Source: VRUE01 sp963774405 (lineage in GTDB: Bacteria > Actinomycetota > Thermoleophilia > Solirubrobacterales > 70-9). Taken from it: DNA of 64,000 bases. Shown here in pieces: positions 59,379-64,000 of the stretch. The notes below the pieces were generated by a model. That model searched no databases. It saw nothing but the letters and a program-made list of their open reading frames with translations, and had not been told where the DNA came from. The position numbers and the translations under genes were made by a program. Positions within the stretch are counted from its first letter, which is position 1. Each line of letters begins with the position of its first letter. Where the stretch lies: the NCBI GenBank assembly GCA_963774405.1, contig CAVZEV010000005.1, forward strand, positions 620,001 to 684,000, given 5' to 3'.

Positions 59379-59912
59379 ATGGATGCCTTGATTGCGCTCG
59401 TCGGTGGGTCGGCTGGTGCTGTGCTCACGCTCCTGTTTCGAGTTCCCGGCGATATCCGCAACCACAACCGTCTGGTCCAGCAAGTCGACGACGACTTGGC
59501 GCAATGGGTGGCGGACGATTGCGTTGTCCTCGAACGGGAGCTTCGCGGCAAGATGAACACGGCAGGCCAATCGTTCACCACCGGCTCCTACTTGACGGGC
59601 TTCGCCCACAGCAAGGAGCAGGCGCTTCATCGGTATCGAGATCAGGAACGGCAGGCACTCATGCGGGTCGGCGAGTGGCGCGATGGAGAGGGCTTCCTGC
59701 ACCGCTGCCTTCGTGGCCTTCCCGGTGTGAGCACCTTTCCCGAGCTGCGGACGCCGGAGGCCGTGGAGCCGATCCTCGCGGGATGGCGAGAAGAGGTATC
59801 GGCGGAAGGTCATTCGGCTCCCGTCGGCGATCCGACCAAACGACCTCTTGAGTGGGCCATTCACAAGTACGGCCAGGCCGCGAAACCCTGGGACGGATTC
59901 CTGCCGAGCTGA
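59379..59912 (+). CDS. Hypothetical protein with N-terminal membrane segment (177 aa)
   Basis: Not recognised. MDALIALVGGSAGAVLTLLF RVP is a single hydrophobic helix, presumably an anchor. The remainder is soluble and helical, with ERELRGKMNTAGQSFTTGSY, HRYRDQERQALMRVGEWRDG and a C-terminal Pro/Lys-containing tail ending WDGFLPS. The ATG at 59379 is chosen because the frame upstream runs into the tRNA. First gene inside the tRNA-Phe element. Membrane-anchored protein of unknown function; could be part of the island's defence cargo. Confidence 0.7.
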   Translation: MDALIALVGGSAGAVLTLLFRVPGDIRNHNRLVQQVDDDLAQWVADDCVVLERELRGKMNTAGQSFTTGSYLTGFAHSKEQALHRYRDQERQALMRVGEWRDGEGFLHRCLRGLPGVSTFPELRTPEAVEPILAGWREEVSAEGHSAPVGDPTKRPLEWAIHKYGQAAKPWDGFLPS

Positions 59913-59981
59913 TCGGCTCCAATCGCGGTGCGGTGGATGAAATCCTGCACATGTAGCTTCTAAGTGTGTAGTCTTTCATCC

Positions 59982-60584
59982 ATGCGACTGAGCGAGGTGA
60001 TCGACATCGCGCGTCGTGCCGGAGGAATCTCATCGGCCGCAGAGCTGATCGAGAGCGGCGCTCGCTGGGAGGACTTGTACCGGCTGCGAGACAGCGGCGA
60101 GCTGATTGAGCTGTCGCGCGGCATCTTCCGCATCGCCGATGCTCCGGCGACCGCTCATCTCGATCTGGTAGCCGTGTGCCGCCGGGCGCCGGAGGGGATG
60201 ATCTGCCTCAACTCCGCCGCCAGCTTTTGGGATCTGAGCGACGAGATGCCCGATGTGGTCCACCTGGCGATAGCTCGAGGGAGGCATCGTCCGAGGATCG
60301 TCTATCCGCCGACGCGAGTCCACGTCTTCGCTGCGGCGACGTTCTCGCTCGGGCGCGAAATGAAGAGGATCGACTCGGGCGAGACGATCGCGATCAGCTC
60401 CAGGGAGCGGACTGTGGTCGACCTCATGCGCCTTCGCTCGCGCGTGGGTCGCGATCTGGCGCTGGGGGCGCTCCGCAGGTACCTCCAGGGCGGCGATGCC
60501 AGGCCGGGTGAGCTGCTCGCGCTGGCACGCCATCTGCGTGTCGGCTCCGTCATGGCCGAGGCGATGGAGCCTCTGTTGGCGTGA
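59982..60584 (+). CDS. AbiEi-type antitoxin (type IV toxin-antitoxin)
   Basis: Antitoxin of an AbiE abortive-infection pair. The N-terminal winged helix MRLSEVIDIARRAGGISSAA, ELIESGARWEDLYRLRDSGE, LIELSRGIFRIAD is followed by the C-terminal COG5340-like domain with LNSAASFWDLSDEMPDVVHL, RGRHRPRIVYPPTRVHVFAA and SSRERTVVDLMRLRSRVGRD. In this family the antitoxin acts as autorepressor without contacting the toxin. ATG 59982 is preferred over an upstream in-frame start at 59964. The 3' end overlaps the toxin GTG by 4 bp. Confidence 0.85.
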   Translation: MRLSEVIDIARRAGGISSAAELIESGARWEDLYRLRDSGELIELSRGIFRIADAPATAHLDLVAVCRRAPEGMICLNSAASFWDLSDEMPDVVHLAIARGRHRPRIVYPPTRVHVFAAATFSLGREMKRIDSGETIAISSRERTVVDLMRLRSRVGRDLALGALRRYLQGGDARPGELLALARHLRVGSVMAEAMEPLLA

Positions 60585-61447
60585 CCGAGCGCACGCCCCA
60601 GCGGGCCTATCTTGATCTTCAGAAGCTCGCCCGCGACCAGGGTCGTAATACGCAGCAGCTCTTCGAGCTGTACATCCACGAGCGCTTCCTGGCCCGCCTG
60701 GCCGAGTCGCGATTCGCCGACAAGCTCATCCTCAAGGGTGGGATGCTGCTCGCGGTCTTGGACGTGCGGCGCGGGACGCGAGACGCCGACATGCTCGCGC
60801 GCGGTCTGGCCAACGACGAGCGCAGCCTCCGAGACGCGATCAAGGAGATCGCCTCGATCTCGATGGCCGATGGGGTTGGTTTCGATACCACCGAGATCTC
60901 GATCGCGACGATCCGTGAAGGGGCCGACTACGAGGGCATACGCCTCGCCCTGCCGGCGAGTCTCGGGGGCGCCGAGCTCAAGCTCAGGCTCGATCTGTCC
61001 TTTGGCGACCCGGTCGAGCCGCAGCAGGTCGACTACCCGACGCTTCTCGGCGACCAAGGCTTTCCGCTCTTGGGCTATCCACTGGAGAGCGTGATCGCCG
61101 AGAAGGCCGACACGATGATGTTCCTCGGCGACGCAAATACCCGCGACCGCGACTACGGCGATGTCTACCTGCTCGCGCAGATTCACCCCGTTGAGGCCGA
61201 GTCCCTGCGCAACGCACTGCGCACCGTCGCTGAGCATCGCGGCCATGAGGTGCACCCGCTTGGACCGCTTCTCGAAACCCTGCGGGCGAGACGCCAGCAG
61301 CCCTGGGAGGCGTTCCGTGCTCGCGTCAGCCTGCCGGGCCTGCCAGAGCGCTTTGCCGACGTCGTCGATGCAGTGGTCGACTTCATCGACGGGCTCCGGG
61401 ACGCGCGCGACTCAACCTGGAATCCGGCAGCCCGGCGGTGGGAGTAG
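60581..61447 (+). CDS. AbiEii-type nucleotidyltransferase toxin
   Basis: DUF1814 nucleotidyltransferase. FADKLILKGGMLLAVLDVRR then GTRDADMLAR holds the KGG and TxDxD active-site motifs, and the C-terminal EKADTMMFLGDANTRDRDYG then DVYLLAQIHPVEAESLRNAL resembles the Lys/Asp catalytic region. 288 aa. It would inhibit growth by nucleotidyl transfer (tRNA in the characterised relatives). GTG start overlapping abiEi. Element cargo, consistent with phage defence or plasmid maintenance; activity is inference. Confidence 0.88.
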   Translation: MTERTPQRAYLDLQKLARDQGRNTQQLFELYIHERFLARLAESRFADKLILKGGMLLAVLDVRRGTRDADMLARGLANDERSLRDAIKEIASISMADGVGFDTTEISIATIREGADYEGIRLALPASLGGAELKLRLDLSFGDPVEPQQVDYPTLLGDQGFPLLGYPLESVIAEKADTMMFLGDANTRDRDYGDVYLLAQIHPVEAESLRNALRTVAEHRGHEVHPLGPLLETLRARRQQPWEAFRARVSLPGLPERFADVVDAVVDFIDGLRDARDSTWNPAARRWE

Positions 61448-61470
61448 GGCCGGTACAGTCGGTCGTCGCT

Positions 61471-61647
61471 ATGACCGAGAAGCACAATGGCGAGCAGTCC
61501 AGCGAGCGTGATGAGCACGTCGTTGCCCTTCGTTCGCTGCTCGATCGCGCCGCCGCGTTGCGGGCGCGCCAGCGGGCGGTAAGTGACGCAGCCGCACTCG
61601 CTCGTGAGGCGCGGCATGAGCTGGAGTTGCGCACCTCGCAGCGGTGA
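61471..61647 (+). CDS. Small Ala/Glu/Arg-rich coiled-coil protein (58 aa)
   Basis: MTEKHNGEQSSERDEHVVAL then RSLLDRAAALRARQRAVSDA is a single helix with heptad pattern. It begins 24 bp after the toxin stop (ATG 61471); a longer frame overlaps the toxin's end. There is no recognisable domain. Could be a third component of the AbiE operon or a spurious ORF in GC-rich DNA. Confidence 0.4.
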   Translation: MTEKHNGEQSSERDEHVVALRSLLDRAAALRARQRAVSDAAALAREARHELELRTSQR

Positions 61648-61808
61648 GAGTCGCCCAGCAGCGCGTGCTGTTCACGCCGCTCAGGTCAACACCAGGTCAA
61701 CGCGACGCCCGAAAACAGCCGAAAATCGCGAATCGCTGAAATGTCGGAAACCGCGATTTAGCAGGGAAAAGTGCGACAGCCGCAAAGGCCCGAAAACAGC
61801 TGAGGAAG
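61648..61808. other. Inner attR region: repeats, no gene
   Basis: Contains GGTCAACACCAGGTCAAC (61684-61701); GCCCGAAAACAGCCGA (61707-61722) repeated with one change at 61788-61803; and the inverted repeat AAATCGCG (61723-61730) / CGCGATTT (61752-61759). This looks like an integrase arm/regulatory region beside the core att repeat. No plausible CDS. Confidence 0.55.
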
Positions 61809-61851
61809 CTGAAAATCGTGGTGTCGTGGGTTCGATTCCCACCCTCGCCAT
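61809..61851 (+). repeat. Displaced 43-bp tRNA-Phe 3' fragment (attR-like)
   Basis: Identical to 59223-59265, from the C of the anticodon loop to one base past the discriminator. It lacks the tRNA 5' half, so it cannot make a tRNA. Marks the far junction of the element. Confidence 0.92.
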
Positions 61852-62068
61852 TCGAACTTTCCTTGCACGTCGATGGTTTCGTCGGTGATCGCGGAGTTGT
61901 CGATTCGGCGATTTCGGGGCCTGGAGCCCAATCCGGAGTCCAAAACCCCCTCGTGTGGCCAGCCGCCACCGCCCGCCCGCTGGCCACCGGATGAAAATCT
62001 CTACACCTGGGGCCGGGGGGTAGGCCATTTTCTACTTAGAAATATATTTTACTGGTAAAGTATAAAAT
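61852..62068. promoter_or_regulatory. AT-rich promoter region with nested palindrome before the nuclease-like gene
   Basis: No supported gene; the minus-strand open frames here are translations of antisense tRNA sequence. Near the start codon lie TTTAC-TG-GTAAA (62048-62059) nested in TATTTTA/TAAAATA (62045-62051, 62063-62069), overlapping the ATG. This may be an autoregulatory operator of the next gene, which encodes a winged helix. Confidence 0.5.
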
Positions 62069-63139
62069 ATGTCTGAAGTAGAAAATCGCTGGCAGAAGAT
62101 CCTGGCAGCCGCGTTGGAGGGCGCGACCGTCGCAGCTGGGCCGAGCAACAGTGGCGCCGACCTCGAGGTCCGGACTCGCGATGGCCGGACGATCGCGATC
62201 CAGGTGAAGTGGGCCGGAGAGGGCTGGCCGCAGGACGTTCGGCACGCGGCCGCCACGGTCGACGAGCGGTGGCCGGAGAACTCCGTCCTTCTCGCGCGGA
62301 GCCTCTCTCCCGGCGCAATCGAGTGGCTGCGGGAGCGAGGGGCCAACTGGGCCGACGAAGTTGGTCAGGCTCGCATCATCGGGCCTGGGGGGCTTGTCGT
62401 GATCCGCGAACCCGCTCGGCCGCCCAATAGGCAGGGCGCGCCGCGTTCCCTTTCTTGGTCGAAATCAGCGATCGCGATCGCAGAGGCGATTCTCGCCCGT
62501 GGAGATCGCCCGCTGCGGGTGGCTGAGCTCGGGGAGGCGAGTGGCTGGTCCACCGCGCAGGCTGCAAAAATCCTCAAGGCTTTCGATGGCCAGGGCTGGA
62601 CCGCCAAGCGTGGTGCCGCACGGGGAGCCGGCGCGCATCGGGTGCTGGTCGACGCGGACGGCCTGCTCGCCGCCTGGTCGGCCGCGGTTGCCGATCCCCC
62701 CCGCGCTACCCGCATCGCTCACCGGGCGACCAAAGATGTGATGGCGCTCCTACACAACGACCTTGCCCCCGCGCTGAGCGAAACGGCGGACTGGGCGGTC
62801 AGCGGCTGGGCGGGCCTCGAGCTCGCCGCCCCCTTTGCAACCACCACCCCCAGCCTGCACATCTACATCGCCGACACCGATTTCACCACACCGCTCAGCG
62901 ATGCCATCGAGGAGGCCGGCCTGCGCGAGGTCGACGAGGGTGGTCGAGTCACCTTCTGGGCAGCCGATGCCCGCATCTTCGCCTTCTCCCAGCGCGTCGA
63001 GGATGTCCCCGTCGTGAGCGCCCCGCGCCTGTTCGCCGACCTGTCGTCATTCGGCGGCCGTGGTGGCGATGCAGCCGACCACGTCAAGGCGGAGCTGATC
63101 GATCCGCTGCATCTCGGCGGGTCGACCCGGGGAGGATGA
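62069..63139 (+). CDS. Nuclease-like N-domain + winged helix + AbiEi-like C-domain protein
   Basis: 356 aa. Residues 1-90 look like a restriction-endonuclease-like fold: SGADLEVRTRDGRTIAIQVK has Asp31 and Gln45-x-Lys47 as a D...QxK core. Residues 145-200, AEAILARGDRPLRVAELGEA and GWSTAQAAKILKAFDGQGWT, form a winged helix. Residues 225-350 (LHIYIADTDFTTPLSDAIEE, VVSAPRLFADLSSFGGRGGD) match the C-terminal domain of AbiEi-like antitoxins. Whether the nuclease part is active is unknown. Starts in an AT-rich operator-like sequence and overlaps the next gene by 4 bp. Confidence 0.72.
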   Translation: MSEVENRWQKILAAALEGATVAAGPSNSGADLEVRTRDGRTIAIQVKWAGEGWPQDVRHAAATVDERWPENSVLLARSLSPGAIEWLRERGANWADEVGQARIIGPGGLVVIREPARPPNRQGAPRSLSWSKSAIAIAEAILARGDRPLRVAELGEASGWSTAQAAKILKAFDGQGWTAKRGAARGAGAHRVLVDADGLLAAWSAAVADPPRATRIAHRATKDVMALLHNDLAPALSETADWAVSGWAGLELAAPFATTTPSLHIYIADTDFTTPLSDAIEEAGLREVDEGGRVTFWAADARIFAFSQRVEDVPVVSAPRLFADLSSFGGRGGDAADHVKAELIDPLHLGGSTRGG

Positions 63140-63612
63140 CGCTCGTGGATGAGCAACGCTCCCGCGAGACCCGCGCCCGCGCCGAGACCGCGTTGGTGCG
63201 GCTCCTGCAAGCGCTCGGGGACGAGGACGTCTTCCTGGACGCCTCGACCGAGCGACGCCGCAAGCTGCTCGACGACTGGTATCGGGAGCGACTCCGTGAA
63301 GCCATCCCCGGTGTGGTTGCGAAGTGGGCGCCGACGACGGGTGTGAGTGTGTCGCGCTGGAGCGTGCGGCGGATGAAGACCAAGTGGGGCTCCTGCAACA
63401 GCGAGAGTGGGCACATCTGGTTCAACGTGGAGCTGGCCAAGAAGCACCCCGACAGCCTGGAGTACATCGCCGTCCACGAGATGACCCACCTCCTCGAGCG
63501 CGGTCACGGCAGGCGTTTCGTCAAGCTGATGGATGGCTTCATGCCTGACTGGCGAACGCGGCGCGATCAACTCAATGGCTCTCCGCTCGCCCGTGAGGAG
63601 TGGAACGCATAG
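63136..63612 (+). CDS. YgjP/DUF45-type zinc metallopeptidase
   Basis: 158 aa. WSVRRMKTKWGSCNSESGHI then WFNVELAKKHPDSLEYIAVH and EMTHLLERGHGRRFVKLMDG contain the SprT/YgjP-type zinc motif HEMTH with a third ligand His in the LERGHGRRF segment. These proteins are often found with type I restriction or defence genes. The N-terminus is a short Arg-rich helical region. Its ATG overlaps the upstream gene, so the two form a probable operon. Function unproven. Confidence 0.86.
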   Translation: MTLVDEQRSRETRARAETALVRLLQALGDEDVFLDASTERRRKLLDDWYRERLREAIPGVVAKWAPTTGVSVSRWSVRRMKTKWGSCNSESGHIWFNVELAKKHPDSLEYIAVHEMTHLLERGHGRRFVKLMDGFMPDWRTRRDQLNGSPLAREEWNA

Positions 63613-63654
63613 GCGCGACCCCTGCGGTGCCGGGTTCGGGGCGGGCTTCTATCG

Positions 63655-64000
63655 CTACGCGCCCGATTGAGAGCAGATCTTGAGCAGATCGTCGACGTAG
63701 CCGTGGGCATCGGCGGCGATGGCGTCTGAGTCCTTTCCGGTCGCCCCTTCGAACTCGGCGACGCGTTGGGGGCCGATGGTTTCGGGGTCGGCGAAGTCTT
63801 GGGCGAGGCAATCGAGGGCGTGCTCGACAACTGCATGGCTACGCTCGGCATGTTGCTTCAGACGCTCGGCTATGTCCGGGATTCCTCGGACCCAGCGCCG
63901 CAGCACGTAGACCAAGTCAAAGGCGTCCTTCGGCTCGGCACGGTCGCCGAAGGCGAGCGCCTTGAGGACCACGAAGGTGGCTGGACCGCAGACTGGCACC
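63655..64000 (-). CDS. Nucleotidyltransferase-like protein (partial, 5' end outside window)
   Basis: C-terminal 114 residues only. VCGPATFVVLKALAFGDRAE then PKDAFDLVYVLRRWVRG resembles the segment of AbiEii/nucleotidyltransferase-family proteins carrying the conserved Lys and Asp (LKALA...KDAFDLVYVLR). The catalytic GS/DxD part would be beyond 64000. Minus strand, convergent with the metallopeptidase; the intergenic 63613-63654 shows nothing remarkable. The substrate is unknown. Confidence 0.6.
   Translation of the reverse strand, partial: VPVCGPATFVVLKALAFGDRAEPKDAFDLVYVLRRWVRGIPDIAERLKQHAERSHAVVEHALDCLAQDFADPETIGPQRVAEFEGATGKDSDAIAADAHGYVDDLLKICSQSGA

Larger units (their letters stand above)
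59223..61851. mobile_element. tRNA-Phe-associated integrative element or remnant (no integrase seen)
   Basis: A 43-bp direct repeat (59223-59265 and 61809-61851) covers the anticodon loop to the 3' end of tRNA-Phe, giving the left copy as the intact tRNA and the right copy as a displaced fragment. This is the classic att arrangement of elements integrating into tRNA 3' ends. The 2.6 kb between holds a hypothetical membrane protein, AbiEi/AbiEii and a 58-aa ORF. GGTCAAC[G/A]CCAGGT[A/C]AAC lies at 59317-59334 and 61684-61701 in the same orientation, as arm-type sites would. No integrase, excisionase or replication gene is visible. Confidence 0.8.

Noticed and set aside
61681..62028. Minus-strand open frames containing RVGIEPTT- and GNRTHDTTIF-like strings
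   Set aside because: These are translations of the antisense of the tRNA-Phe 3' fragment, a well-known source of spurious conserved ORFs next to integrated elements. No start context, no domain.
1..64000. Insertion sequences, transposases, prophage structural genes
   Set aside because: I found no transposase, integrase or phage structural motif in any readable frame; the only mobile-element evidence is repeats at 477/2946 and 59223/61809.

Overview
The window is GC-rich bacterial DNA with short intergenic gaps and many ATGA/GTGA start-stop overlaps. The gene content points to an actinobacterium, most likely a Thermoleophilia/Solirubrobacterales-like lineage: an acyl-CoA carboxylase alpha chain with fused biotin carrier, a small AccE-like protein, PucR and DtxR regulators, a Fe-S type CysH, paired exported ferritin-like proteins, and many TetR and ECF sigma factors. 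The lineage is inference; no rRNA is present.

Layout. 1-6.1 kb: signal peptidase (cut by the window edge), an ECF sigma factor with a 442-aa protein of unknown function and an 87-aa protein, then an OafA-type acyltransferase with SGNH domain, an SGNH esterase and a lipoprotein. The sigma cassette is bracketed by a 111-bp direct repeat of the acyltransferase 3' end. 6.1-9.8 kb: methyltransferase, a damaged sigma factor and three tandem TetR genes. 9.8-13.8 kb: two tandem S51-like peptidases, a Vps62-like lipoprotein and ferritin. 13.9-27.6 kb: a polyamine/amino-acid catabolic region. On the minus strand lie an enolase-superfamily enzyme and potA-potD-potB-potC-mmsA. On the plus strand lie an FAD amine oxidase and the operon aminotransferase-pucR-ald-gabD. 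Together they can import polyamines and carry them through amine oxidation or transamination to semialdehydes, succinate and acetyl-CoA. 27.7-32.7 kb: RTX-like exported protein, two-domain TetR, a possible structured RNA, VapBC, AccE-like protein, dodecin and rhodanese. 32.7-37 kb: assimilatory sulfate reduction (sulfite reductase, cysH, sat, cysC). 37-48.3 kb: PHP protein, Fic protein, acyl-CoA carboxylase alpha chain, sulfatase, HAD, sucCD, and a heavily frameshifted DUF4389-M48 block. 48.3-59.1 kb: aminotransferase, two ferritin-like proteins with ECF sigma/anti-sigma, DtxR, an apparently orphan HipB-like regulator, HAD, folP-like, MrfA-like helicase, TIGR00725 protein and a GH15-like exported enzyme.

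59.2-64 kb is the most island-like part. An intact tRNA-Phe carries a 43-bp 3' segment that recurs 2,586 bp downstream, enclosing an AbiEi/AbiEii type IV toxin-antitoxin pair and two unknown proteins, with arm-type-like repeats inside both ends but no integrase. Beyond the second repeat come a protein combining a nuclease-like N-terminus with an AbiEi-like C-terminus, a YgjP-type metallopeptidase and part of a nucleotidyltransferase.

Two cautions. Several housekeeping genes (sucC, sucD, mmsA, a TetR, an anti-sigma, a sigma) carry single-base indels, several of them in homopolymers, so sequencing error is the likeliest cause; 45.7-48.3 kb has roughly twenty such breaks. Families of large two-tier intergenic palindromes are scattered through the window and are not explained by the genes.
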